Shown piece after piece: positions 13,884-21,618 of a stretch of 21,807 nt of DNA. The stretch comes from CAZGOM01 sp964542875 (lineage in GTDB: Bacteria > Planctomycetota > Phycisphaerae > Phycisphaerales > Phycisphaeraceae), in the NCBI GenBank assembly GCA_964542875.1, contig CAZIWA010000096.1:1-21807 (forward strand). Reading direction: 5' to 3'. Under the pieces are notes generated by a model, which worked only from the letters and a program-made list of their open reading frames with translations, ran no database searches and was not told where the DNA came from. Position numbers and translations under genes: made by a program. Position 1 is the stretch's first letter; the number at the start of each line of letters is the position of its first letter.

Positions 13884-15338
13884 ATGGGTTTGTGGAATTC
13901 CATCAAAAAAGGTCTGGGGATGGGCAAGCAGGGCGCAGAGCCGGCCAAGCCGGAACCCCCTGCGCCTGGAGCCCAGCGGCCTGATGCGGGCGTCGCGCCG
14001 GCCCATGATGCCAAGCCTGCGCCGGCGAACGTGCGCCAGGCGATGGATGCGGATGTGGAAGCCAACAGCGCGACGGCGTCTGGGGTGATCGCCAATGAAC
14101 GCACGGCGACGCCGTATGGGAACGCCGCGGGCGCGGCGGCGGAAACGAACCTGGAAGATTCACGCGTGGGGATGCCGGCGCTGACGCTGGACGGCCCGCT
14201 GAAACCGGGGCACAAGCGCAAGGTGATTCGCGATCCCCGGCTTTTGCCCAAAGACAAGAAAGTGCATTACTCCGAGCGCACGCCGGTGATGACGCGTCAC
14301 GAGGCGATGCTGCTGTTTTCAGACACCTACCGGACCCACGACCGGAACCTTCGCGATCTGCTGGACGACCCGGCGCAACTGCGGCGGTTTGATCTGCCGA
14401 ACTTTTTGACGCTGGATGAGCTGGCCCAGGAACTGGGGCTGACGCCGGGGCAGCTCAACTGGATGGCGACGCACCGGAAGGCTGACCGCGTGCTGCACTA
14501 CGTGACGTTTGCAGTGCCCAAGCGCTCGGGCGGCGAACGGCTGATCATGGCGCCCAAGAAACGGCTCAAGGCGGTGCAGCGCAAGCTCCACGAACTGATT
14601 GTGCGCAAGCTGCCGGTGAGCGCGCATGCGCATGGGTTTGTGACCGGTAAATCCGTCAAGACCAACGCGGCGCTGCACAAGGGGCAGCCAGTGGTGTTGA
14701 AGATGGATTTGAAGGACTTTTTCCCCTCGGTGCATTTTGGGCGCGTGCGCGGGCTGCTGGTGAGCGTGGGATACAGCTACCCGGTGGCTACGGCGATGGC
14801 ATGCCTGATGACCGAAGCGGTGCGGCAGCCGGTGAAGGTGGGCGATGAGACGCTGTATGTGCCGGTGGGCAGCCGTCACTGCGTGCAGGGCGCGCCGACA
14901 AGCCCGGGCGTGTGCAACGCCGTGCTGCATCGGATGGACCGGAGATTGGCGGGCCTGGCCAAGCGGATGGGGTGCACGTATTCGCGGTATGCGGATGACC
15001 TGACGTTCTCCGGTGGGCTGGACATGAAAGTGGCCTCGGTGCATGCGATGGCCAAACGCATCGTGGAAGCCGAAGGGTTTGAAGTCAACGGGAAGAAAAC
15101 CAAGGTGAGCCGTGAAGGCTCCAAGCGCGAAGTGACCGGGGTGAATGTGGCTGGCACGGAATTGGGGATTTCACGCGCGAAACGACGCAAGATCCGGGCG
15201 GCGGTGCATCAGCTTAAGAAGATGTCCGCAGGGCCGGAACAGGCTGAGTTGAAGACGCAGGTGCTGGGCAGGCTGGCATGGGTGCAGATGATCAATGAGG
15301 GGCAGGCGAAGAAGCTGAGAGAGAAGATGCAGAGTTAA
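13884..15338 (+). CDS. Retron reverse transcriptase
   Basis: The 484-residue protein is an RNA-directed DNA polymerase that would reverse-transcribe the adjacent ncRNA into msDNA. The core spans about 170-484, the usual length of a whole retron RT. The first catalytic Asp is D275 in KMDLKDFF, with QGAPTSP at 335-341 and YADD at 369-372 (D371, D372). The two retron-specific marks are present: NAALH (NAxxH, region X) at 261-265 and VTG (region Y) at 417-419. There is no maturase, HNH or Cas1 domain, against a group II intron or CRISPR RT. The N-terminal 170 residues are extra: Pro/Ala-rich to about 105, then basic (PGHKRKVIRDPRLLPKDKK), then helical. GTG 13848 is in frame, but AGGAG at 13869-13873 supports ATG 13884. 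Codon use resembles the neighbours. Confidence 0.93.
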   Translation: MGLWNSIKKGLGMGKQGAEPAKPEPPAPGAQRPDAGVAPAHDAKPAPANVRQAMDADVEANSATASGVIANERTATPYGNAAGAAAETNLEDSRVGMPALTLDGPLKPGHKRKVIRDPRLLPKDKKVHYSERTPVMTRHEAMLLFSDTYRTHDRNLRDLLDDPAQLRRFDLPNFLTLDELAQELGLTPGQLNWMATHRKADRVLHYVTFAVPKRSGGERLIMAPKKRLKAVQRKLHELIVRKLPVSAHAHGFVTGKSVKTNAALHKGQPVVLKMDLKDFFPSVHFGRVRGLLVSVGYSYPVATAMACLMTEAVRQPVKVGDETLYVPVGSRHCVQGAPTSPGVCNAVLHRMDRRLAGLAKRMGCTYSRYADDLTFSGGLDMKVASVHAMAKRIVEAEGFEVNGKKTKVSREGSKREVTGVNVAGTELGISRAKRRKIRAAVHQLKKMSAGPEQAELKTQVLGRLAWVQMINEGQAKKLREKMQS

Positions 15339-15375
15339 CCGCGAAGGCGCGAAGACGCGAAGTTAAGAGGCAGAA
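15339..15375. repeat. Degenerate GCGAAGGCGCGAAGACGCGAAG repeat
   Basis: Starting one base after the RT stop, the sequence ccgcgaaggcgcgaagacgc continues with gaagttaagagg. It is a variant of the ccgcaaagacgcaaagacgc-type intergenic repeat seen in many bacterial genomes (from memory). It has a period of about seven bases. Confidence 0.5.
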
Positions 15376-15443
15376 AAGCAGAGTCAGGAAAGGGGGAAGA
15401 GAAGATGGAGCTGGGTTGTTACGGATTGGCTGGCGTGGAAGTG

Positions 15444-15513
15444 GGCGCGTGCAAGAGCATTTTTAAAAGTGCCTTAAACCCAGGGTGGCGCATGAGTACA
15501 TGCTTACCCTGGG
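15444..15513. repeat. Palindromic intergenic element, copy B
   Basis: The word ggcgcgtgcaag (15444-15455), shared with 744-755, precedes a hairpin with cccagggt 15479-15486 pairing perfectly with accctggg 15506-15513. Inside it, gcatg 15490-15494 pairs with catgc 15499-15503. It lies between the convergent RT and sialidase genes, so it could act as a bidirectional terminator, but no T-run follows on either strand. Confidence 0.5.
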
Positions 15514-15549
15514 CTGTAATTGGGAGAGGGGGTCAGAAGTAACGTGATT

Positions 15550-16641
15550 TCAGGGGAGTGACCAGCGGGCGAGGCGGAGTGTGGTTTGGGGCTGGGGTTG
15601 TTGGTCGTACCAGAGAGTGAGGAAGAGGTTGGGGGAGAGTTCGACGGTGGAGGGGTAGCCGAAGTCGCCGGAGGAGTCGGTGGTGAGAGGCTGCTGGGGG
15701 GACCAGGTTTGGCCGTGGTCGTCGCTGATGGAGACTTGAATGCCGTGGGGGCTTTTGCGGTGGCTGACGCTGGTGATGAGACGGCCGGAGGAGGTTTTGG
15801 TGAGGAACGCGGGGTAGCCCCAGATGCCGGTGGGATGGATGGGGGACCAGGTGTGGCCGTTGTCTGTCGAGTGGGTTTGAAGGGTTTGGAGTTTGAGGTG
15901 GTCGTTGTGGTTGCGGATGTGGACGACGATGCGGCCGTCGGCGGCCTGGATGCCGTGGAGTTCGTGGTAGTTGGCGCTATCGTGGCCGGGCATGGGGGAA
16001 ATGTCGGAGAGCCATTGCCAGGTGCGGCCATCGTCGGTGGAGAGGGATGCGCCGATGGTGGGGGAGTAGGGGCCGAGTTTTGCTCCGGTGGTGATGGGGT
16101 GGGCTTTTTTCTTACCGGGGTAGAGAAGGGCGCCGGTGGAGAGCTGGAGGGGGCCGTGGGGGCTGCCGGCGATGGTGTCGATTTTGGGGGACCAGGTGCG
16201 GCCGCTGTCGGTGGAGCGGGTACACCATACGCCGAGTTCCTGATGGATGATGTCGTCGGTCAGGGCGGCGTCGCGGGTCCGCCATTGGGCGAGTTCATCG
16301 GGTGAGTAAGGGGCGAGCGTATCGGGGCGGGTGTGAAGGAAGTGGCGCCAGGTGAGGGAGGAGAACCAGTTGACCAGCAAAGCGCCGGAGGCGGTTTGGA
16401 GGATGCCGGCGTCGCGGTCATCCAGGGGGCCGTCGATGATGGTTCTGGGAGGCGCCCAGGTTTTACCGTTGTCGTCGGATTCGATGAAGTGGACCTGGCC
16501 AAAGGGGCAGACGTGGTGCATTCGATTGGCGGAGAAGACGGCGACGAGGCCGCCTGAGCCGGTGCGGGCGAGGGTGGGCCAGCCGAGCGAGCGCCCGGAG
16601 GTGTTGGGGATTGACCAGAGGCCGTGAACGATGGGCTTCAT
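15550..16641 (-). CDS. Sialidase-like Asp-box protein (BNR repeats)
   Basis: The 363-residue product is a six-bladed propeller of the sialidase (BNR/exo-alpha-sialidase) superfamily. Five Asp boxes of the form S-x-D-x-G-x-T-W are visible: SDDNGKTW 55-62, STDSGRTW 143-150, STDDGRTW 201-208, STDNGHTW 258-265 and SDDHGQTW 306-313. It also has RDAGI at 76-80 and a conserved end with GYPSTVELSPNLFLTLWYD. In planctomycetes such proteins are usually glycan-active; the true substrate need not be sialic acid. There is no signal peptide, so it would be cytoplasmic, unless a peptide was lost. Its start codon overlaps the stop of the upstream DUF4838 gene by ATGA (16638-16641), so the two are coupled. 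It is the downstream gene of a two-gene unit. Confidence 0.88.
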   Translation of the reverse strand: MKPIVHGLWSIPNTSGRSLGWPTLARTGSGGLVAVFSANRMHHVCPFGQVHFIESDDNGKTWAPPRTIIDGPLDDRDAGILQTASGALLVNWFSSLTWRHFLHTRPDTLAPYSPDELAQWRTRDAALTDDIIHQELGVWCTRSTDSGRTWSPKIDTIAGSPHGPLQLSTGALLYPGKKKAHPITTGAKLGPYSPTIGASLSTDDGRTWQWLSDISPMPGHDSANYHELHGIQAADGRIVVHIRNHNDHLKLQTLQTHSTDNGHTWSPIHPTGIWGYPAFLTKTSSGRLITSVSHRKSPHGIQVSISDDHGQTWSPQQPLTTDSSGDFGYPSTVELSPNLFLTLWYDQQPQPQTTLRLARWSLP

Positions 16642-19550
16642 TTGGAGGAGAGGTCCTGACGGAGTTCGACGTCTTGAAGATCAAACGTGCCGGGTGCGCC
16701 CAGGAAGAACTTAAGCGCGCCGAGCTTCATTGGTTTTTCAAGGGTGAACTGGGCGGCGGAACGCTCCCATTGACCGGAGCCGGAGGCTTTCACCATGACG
16801 CGAACGGGTTCTGACCCGTCATCAGAGGTGAGGGTGGCGCGGAGCAGCAATGCCTTGGACTTCTCGGTTAGGACCGAGACGCGGCTGATGAAGGCCAGGG
16901 TGTATTTGCCCGCGGGAAGGGTGATGCCCGGGCCGTATTGAACGCCGGCAGTGCCTTGGCTGATCTGGATGCGCAATGCGAGCTCGGAGACGTACATGCC
17001 GGGGATGGTCTGGGATTTGGGCTGGTCGGTATCGGAGAACTGCGTGGCCCAGTGGTTGCGGTTGGTGGGGAGGTTTGCGGCGCTGATGAGGTTTGCGTTG
17101 AGCTTGCGAAGGAATGCGCCTTTGAGGATGCCGCCTTGGCCGAACTCAGAGGTGACGAGGACGGCGAGGGTGTTTTCGCCCTTCGTGGTGAAAGCGGTGA
17201 TGTCGAAGCGGCGGGCCTTGTTCCAGGCATCGGGGTCTGCTTTGGCGTCATAGACCTGACGGGCGACGAAGGTGCCGTTGACGTAAAGCGCGCAGGATTT
17301 ATCGATGGCGGGGAATTCAAGGATGAGCTGCTGGCCGGGCGTAAGGTCCGGGCGGGTGAAGGTGGTGCGGTACCAGGCGTCTCCCAGGTAGGTGACGTCG
17401 ACAGGGTTGTCAGGATCGACGGGGCCCTGGGGTTTTAGCTGCTGGCCCCAGGGGATGTTGACGCTGAGGGTTTCCCAGCCTTGGGTCGCGGCGCCGGGCT
17501 TGTGCCAGTTGAGGGTGAGGCCTTGCTTTTGGGGGTCGGTTTGAAAGGCCCAGCGGGCGGGGAGGGTGGTGATGCCGGGGTCTGAAAAGCGGGCGAGCTC
17601 TTCGGGATCAATGGGGCCGAAGAACTTGGCCATTTTGCGGACGACGGATTGGTTGACGAATTGCCGGTAGCCGATGGCGTAACGGGTGGAGAGCCGCTGG
17701 CCGAGGGCATCGCGCTCCTTGCAGAGCTTGTCGGCGAGCATGAGATTCGCACGGATATCGCCGTTGCCGGAACGGACGTGCTCCATGGCGGCGAGGACGG
17801 CGGCTTGGGCCTGGGAGAAGGAGAGGCCATCAAGCAGGAAGGTAACGCGCTGGCGCTGGCGTTTGGAGGTTTTTGGATCGGCATCGGCGGTTTTCTGGGC
17901 GGCTTGCAGCATGGCCTGCCATTGGGCGAGGCGCTCTGGGGTGTAGAAGGTGCGGTCGATCTCCACCATGCCATAGCGTTCCGTGCCGGCTTTGAGCTGG
18001 GCGATCTGGATATGGGCTTTTTCAAGAGAATCGAAGTAGGCCTGGATCTGGGGTGCGGCGGCGGGCCCGAAGGCGCGCAGGCAGTAGTCCGCAAGGAGGG
18101 TGTCAGGGTTTAATTTCGGGTCCCAGGCGAGTTGGGCGAGGGTGTAATAGTCGAGGCCGCGGGTGGCCCAGTCGTTGTAAATGGAGTCGATGTCCATGGC
18201 GATGAGGCCACGGTCGGCCATGAATTTGAAGTCTTCGGAGAGGCCGTGGATCATGGCGCCGGGCATGGCCCAGCCGTAGTGGAAGAGGTTTGGCCGCCAG
18301 GCGAGGCGGGGGACTTTTTTGGACCAGGCGTCCCAGAGGTCGAGGTCGGCCTTGCGGGCGGCGGAGCCGCCCCAGGAGAGATTGCCGACGAAGCCGATGA
18401 TGACGGCGGGATCGACACTGGTGGAGACGGGCGGGGTGCGCATGGCGCCGTAGGCCCATGCGCCGACATCGATGGGGGTGTTGGGGCGCTCTTTGCGCAG
18501 CTCCTGGGCGACGCGGTTCCAGAACTTGGCGTAGCGGTCGGTGAGGGCGGGGCGGGGTTCTTCAATACCCTTCCATTTGAGGGTGATTTTCGGCGCGTCC
18601 TGTGCGTCCCACTTGAGGCATTCAGGGCAGGTGCAGTAGCCGGAGTAGCTGGAGTCATTTTCCGAAGCGCTGACCATGGTGAGGGAGGGGCGGTTGTCGA
18701 TGGTCTTTAAGGCGTCGGCGATGAGTTGTTTGGTGACGGCGGGGTTTGAGACGCACATCTTGGCGGTTTTGGGCGCGGGGAAGGCGGTGCGGGTGCCGTC
18801 GGGCTGGAGGGCGAAGTAGTCGGGATTGGTTTTGGAGAATTGGTCGTACCAGGTGACGAAGGCGTGGCCGGCGACCATTTTGAAGCTGCCGCCGAGGCGG
18901 TTGCGGGTGGCCCAGGCATCGATGGGTTTGTCGTAGGCGAGGGCTTCGATGTAGGCGGGGTCGGTTTTGGGAGTGGTTTTGGGGAGCATGCGGGTGGCCT
19001 GGAAGAGCCGGAGTCCGCGGCCGTGGATCTGGGGGGTGTAGCGGAAGATTTCGTTTTTGAATTGGAGGGAGGCGAGGGTGGGGATTTCTTCGCCGAGGTC
19101 GCCGGGCCAGAACCAGCGGACTCCGAGGTTTCGCTGCATGAAGGTGTAGAGGGCGAGTTCTGTGCCGTCCTGGGTGACGACGCCGGCGATGGATTGGTCG
19201 TTGCCGAGAATGGCGATGTGGCTGCCGTTTATGGCGATGAGGACTTCTTCATTGCCGGGGGTGGCGAGGTCGATGTTTGGGAAGGCCTGCTGGAGTCCCT
19301 GGGGGCGACCGACCCAAATGGTGGTGCCCGAAGCGGGGGGCTGGGCGACGACAGGGACGCTGGGGAGGCCTAAAGAGATGGCCAGGACCCGGGCGAACTC
19401 CGTGGTGGCCTGTTTGGCGTCGGGGGAGAGGTCCGAGGCGGCGCAGATGGCGACGGGCGGGGCGTCGGCGGCTTGGACGGCGGGGAGGAAAGGGCCGGAG
19501 AAAGCGATAAATAGAGTGAAAAGCGTTACAAAAATCGTTTTTGTTGTCAT
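16638..19550 (-). CDS. Secreted DUF4838 protein (glycan-degradation type)
   Basis: The 970-residue product has a signal peptide (1-27, cleaved after AVQA). A GH20-domain-2-like N-terminal region at about 33-140 leads to the family hallmark GVRWFWPGDLGEEIP (143-157). The DUF4838 core follows and carries a CTCPEC cluster (C306, C308, C311), typical of the family. Around residues 720-830 is a galactose-binding-like jelly roll of glycoside-hydrolase type, with YRTTFTRPDLTPGQQLILEF and ALYVNGTFV, and a final beta-rich region ends the protein. DUF4838 proteins occur in polysaccharide-degradation loci of Planctomycetes and Bacteroidetes; their exact activity is not settled. It is transcribed divergently from a LacI-type regulator and precedes the sialidase gene by a 4-bp overlap. 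The start lies only two to three bases from the predicted transcription start, so the message may be leaderless. Confidence 0.87.
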   Translation of the reverse strand: MTTKTIFVTLFTLFIAFSGPFLPAVQAADAPPVAICAASDLSPDAKQATTEFARVLAISLGLPSVPVVAQPPASGTTIWVGRPQGLQQAFPNIDLATPGNEEVLIAINGSHIAILGNDQSIAGVVTQDGTELALYTFMQRNLGVRWFWPGDLGEEIPTLASLQFKNEIFRYTPQIHGRGLRLFQATRMLPKTTPKTDPAYIEALAYDKPIDAWATRNRLGGSFKMVAGHAFVTWYDQFSKTNPDYFALQPDGTRTAFPAPKTAKMCVSNPAVTKQLIADALKTIDNRPSLTMVSASENDSSYSGYCTCPECLKWDAQDAPKITLKWKGIEEPRPALTDRYAKFWNRVAQELRKERPNTPIDVGAWAYGAMRTPPVSTSVDPAVIIGFVGNLSWGGSAARKADLDLWDAWSKKVPRLAWRPNLFHYGWAMPGAMIHGLSEDFKFMADRGLIAMDIDSIYNDWATRGLDYYTLAQLAWDPKLNPDTLLADYCLRAFGPAAAPQIQAYFDSLEKAHIQIAQLKAGTERYGMVEIDRTFYTPERLAQWQAMLQAAQKTADADPKTSKRQRQRVTFLLDGLSFSQAQAAVLAAMEHVRSGNGDIRANLMLADKLCKERDALGQRLSTRYAIGYRQFVNQSVVRKMAKFFGPIDPEELARFSDPGITTLPARWAFQTDPQKQGLTLNWHKPGAATQGWETLSVNIPWGQQLKPQGPVDPDNPVDVTYLGDAWYRTTFTRPDLTPGQQLILEFPAIDKSCALYVNGTFVARQVYDAKADPDAWNKARRFDITAFTTKGENTLAVLVTSEFGQGGILKGAFLRKLNANLISAANLPTNRNHWATQFSDTDQPKSQTIPGMYVSELALRIQISQGTAGVQYGPGITLPAGKYTLAFISRVSVLTEKSKALLLRATLTSDDGSEPVRVMVKASGSGQWERSAAQFTLEKPMKLGALKFFLGAPGTFDLQDVELRQDLSSK

Positions 19551-19558
19551 ATGTGGGG

Positions 19559-19587
19559 ACTATAATCGTGATTATTGGCGGGATCAA
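19559..19587 (-). promoter_or_regulatory. Promoter of the DUF4838-sialidase operon
   Basis: On the minus strand, TTGATC (plus 19582-19587) and TATAGT (plus 19559-19564) are separated by exactly 17 bp. Transcription would start near 19552, almost at the ATG (19550). A 14-base palindrome (19562-19575, ataatc-gt-gattat) overlaps the -10 box and could be an operator. Confidence 0.65.
19562..19575. promoter_or_regulatory. Operator-like palindrome over the DUF4838 -10 box
   Basis: ataatc (19562-19567) and gattat (19570-19575) are perfect inverted arms with a 2-bp centre. The overlap with the -10 element suggests repression by blocking the promoter. It is short and AT-rich, so chance is possible. 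Confidence 0.35.
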
Positions 19588-19610
19588 GGCTAAATATCGA
19601 GAATATTGTG

Positions 19611-19639
19611 TTGACTTGGCGGAGTGGTGTCGCTAAAAG
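19611..19639 (+). promoter_or_regulatory. Promoter of the LacI-family gene
   Basis: TTGACT (19611-19616) and TAAAAG (19634-19639) are separated by 17 bp. The palindrome at 19643-19663 starts just downstream, at about the transcription start, which is a usual place for an autoregulatory operator. Confidence 0.6.
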
Positions 19640-19642
19640 TAA

Positions 19643-19663
19643 TTACTGAAGTCGTTTCAGTAA
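19643..19663. promoter_or_regulatory. LacI-type operator candidate (8-bp inverted arms)
   Basis: ttactgaa (19643-19650) and ttcagtaa (19656-19663) are perfect inverted repeats around a 5-bp centre. The symmetrical TGAA...TTCA layout with a CG-containing centre is typical of operators bound by LacI-family proteins. It lies between the two divergent genes, overlapping the start region of the regulator transcript. Confidence 0.6.
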
Positions 19664-19711
19664 AGTTTCGCCGGGTTGAATTTTGCTTACTTTCTCGGAT
19701 GGGATGCGCGC

Positions 19712-20794
19712 ATGGCAGGTGTGAAGACAAGCACGAAAGAGCCCAGGAAGCCTGGGAACAAGCAGCGGTTTAATTTTCTGCCGACGCTGGCGGACGTGGC
19801 GCGCGAGGCGGGGGTGGCGGTGAGCACGGCGTCGGCGGTGCTGGGGAACAAGGAATACTGCGCAGTGACGGATGACACGCGGGCCCGGATCAACGAAGCG
19901 TGCCAGCGGCTGGGGTATCGGCCTAACCCGGTGGCGCGGGCGATCCGGAATGAGCGGACGGGGTCGATCGGGTTGATTTTGCCGAGCCTGGGCCTGGGCG
20001 CGGTGCTGGGGGAGCAGCTTAAGGCGTTGGAATCACGGATCCGCGGGGCGGGGATGTCGATGGTGGTGGCGACGCATCAGTATGGATTGGATGCCGAGAC
20101 GTATGCGCTACGCGACCAGGTGATGCGCGCGGTGGACGGCATCGTGCTTTACCCGGTGGGGCAAAACTCCGAGACGCTCAAGAAATTACTGGAGGCGAGG
20201 TTTGCGCTGGTGACGATCGATTCGGGCATGCCGGTGCATACGTGGAATGTGGAAGTGGATCGTTTTAAAGGCGGTTTTTTGCAGGTGGAGCATCTTGTGG
20301 CGCGCGGGCGGACGCGGCCTTTGATGCTGATTCCGGATCAAGAGAGCCGGTCATCAATCATCAAGCAGGCGGGCCGTGCGCGGGCGATGCAGCAGGCGGG
20401 GTTGAGGGTTTCGGCTGAGCAGGTGCTTCGGCTGTCGGCCCCGGACAAAAACTGGGCCAATGCGGCACGCGAAGCCGTGGTGGAAGCGCTGGCACGCGGA
20501 GTGAAGTTCGACTCGGTGTGCACCAACTCCGATCTGGTGGCGCTGGGCGTGATGTCCGCATTGAAAGGCAAGGGATTGCGCGTGCCCGATGACGTGGCGG
20601 TGGTGGGGTTTGATGACCATGACTTCAGCCAGCATTTGTCGCCTTCGCTGACGACGATCCGGCAGCCCAGAACACTGGGGGACCGGGCGTTTGAGCTTTT
20701 GATGCGGCAGATCGATGCCGAGGCGCAGGGCGTGAAGCTGGACCCGGAACAGGTGACGCTGGAGCCGGATCTGGTGGTTCGGGAATCGACTTGA
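19712..20794 (+). CDS. LacI-family transcription regulator
   Basis: The 360-residue protein has the family HTH at about 26-45 (LADVAREAGVAVSTASAVLG) and the hinge helix around 65-80 (RLGYRPNPVARAIRNE). The periplasmic-binding-protein-like effector domain follows, and the end shows the usual VPDDVAVVGFDDHDFSQHLS. Its ligand is probably a sugar or glycan breakdown product, as it sits head-to-head with the DUF4838-sialidase operon. It would repress that operon and itself through the palindromes in between; this is inference. The reading frame is open to TTG 19676, but ATG 19712 gives a basic N-terminus (MAGVKTSTKEPRK) as in relatives, so I chose it. A prepilin-like gene follows 56 bp later on the same strand. 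Confidence 0.92.
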   Translation: MAGVKTSTKEPRKPGNKQRFNFLPTLADVAREAGVAVSTASAVLGNKEYCAVTDDTRARINEACQRLGYRPNPVARAIRNERTGSIGLILPSLGLGAVLGEQLKALESRIRGAGMSMVVATHQYGLDAETYALRDQVMRAVDGIVLYPVGQNSETLKKLLEARFALVTIDSGMPVHTWNVEVDRFKGGFLQVEHLVARGRTRPLMLIPDQESRSSIIKQAGRARAMQQAGLRVSAEQVLRLSAPDKNWANAAREAVVEALARGVKFDSVCTNSDLVALGVMSALKGKGLRVPDDVAVVGFDDHDFSQHLSPSLTTIRQPRTLGDRAFELLMRQIDAEAQGVKLDPEQVTLEPDLVVREST

Positions 20795-20850
20795 GATTTA
20801 CAGGTTGTGTGGAACGTTTGAAATTGGGATTGGATTTGAGAGGAATTGAG

Positions 20851-21618
20851 ATGGGCATGAAGGAACGAAAAATGAGGTTGGGCGGGGGAACGAGCATACG
20901 CGCGTTTACGCTGGTGGAAGTGCTGGTGGTGATTGCGATCATCGGGGTGCTGGTGTCGGTGTTGCTGCCGAGCCTGAAGAAGGCGCGCGAGAGCGCGGTG
21001 ACGCTGAGGGATTCGAGCAACATCAGACAGTTTGGATATGGGCTGACGCGGTATCAGCTTGAGAGCCGGGATTGGATTCTGGGGTATCGGATGCCCAAGC
21101 CGGCGGACGGAGAGGACGGGGCGGTGTGGTGGTCGATCGTGATGGCCGGGGGGTATGTGCAGGCCCATGGGGCACCGGGGACACTGGGGTTTCCGACGAC
21201 GACCAATCTGGGACGCGACACGATGCCGCCTGTCCGGTGCATTGCTGACACGCCAGAGCGGTTTGTGAATTCGCTGGTGCGCAAGCCGTACTTTTTGACG
21301 GGTGGGACGGAGTATTTGTATTCGGGGTCTTCGGGGAACTCGCGGTTTTGGATGAGCTATACGATCAATGCATTCATGGGTGATGGGTTAAACACGGCGA
21401 CTTATCCGCTGCAACGGGGGAGCCGGGCGCGCAAGTCGCCTTCGGGGCTGGTGTACTTCACCTGCGGGGATCAGGCGGCGCGGTTCACCAACCTGGCGAG
21501 CTGGGCGGGGGCGGACATGTTTGTACACAACAATTCGACCAATGCGCTGTTTCTGGACGGGCATGTGGCGTTGACGAAGAAGGAATTTCTGACGGATGTC
21601 GAAGAGTTGAAGCCGTGA
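20851..21618 (+). CDS. Prepilin-like protein (type II secretion/pseudopilin, H-x9-DG type)
   Basis: The 255-residue protein has a class III signal: a basic leader of 18 residues, then FTLVEVLVVIAIIG with the key E at +5 (F19 is +1, E23 is +5), and one hydrophobic helix. The rest is a globular domain ending in H226-x9-D236-G237 (HNNSTNALFLDGHV), the tail typical of the very abundant planctomycete pseudopilin-like proteins. Such proteins would be processed by a prepilin peptidase and placed at the cell surface or in a pilus-like fibre; their roles are largely unknown, though many sit beside sugar-degradation genes. The frame is open from TTG 20791, but ATG 20851 with GAGAGGA at 20838-20844 fits better. 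It probably shares a message with the LacI gene upstream. Confidence 0.88.
   Translation: MGMKERKMRLGGGTSIRAFTLVEVLVVIAIIGVLVSVLLPSLKKARESAVTLRDSSNIRQFGYGLTRYQLESRDWILGYRMPKPADGEDGAVWWSIVMAGGYVQAHGAPGTLGFPTTTNLGRDTMPPVRCIADTPERFVNSLVRKPYFLTGGTEYLYSGSSGNSRFWMSYTINAFMGDGLNTATYPLQRGSRARKSPSGLVYFTCGDQAARFTNLASWAGADMFVHNNSTNALFLDGHVALTKKEFLTDVEELKP

Noticed and set aside
13650..15338. Group II intron or diversity-generating retroelement
   Set aside because: The RT lacks maturase and endonuclease domains, and no intron domain V/VI or template/variable repeat pair was seen. NAxxH and VTG are retron marks.
13884..15338. CRISPR-associated RT
   Set aside because: No Cas gene or repeat-spacer array is in the window.
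15479..15513. Strong intrinsic terminator between convergent genes
   Set aside because: The hairpin is good but no T-run follows on either strand, so it is reported as a palindromic element instead.
15586..16305. Plus-strand frame of 239 residues
   Set aside because: Gly/Val-rich shadow of the sialidase-like gene, whose five Asp boxes are on the minus strand.
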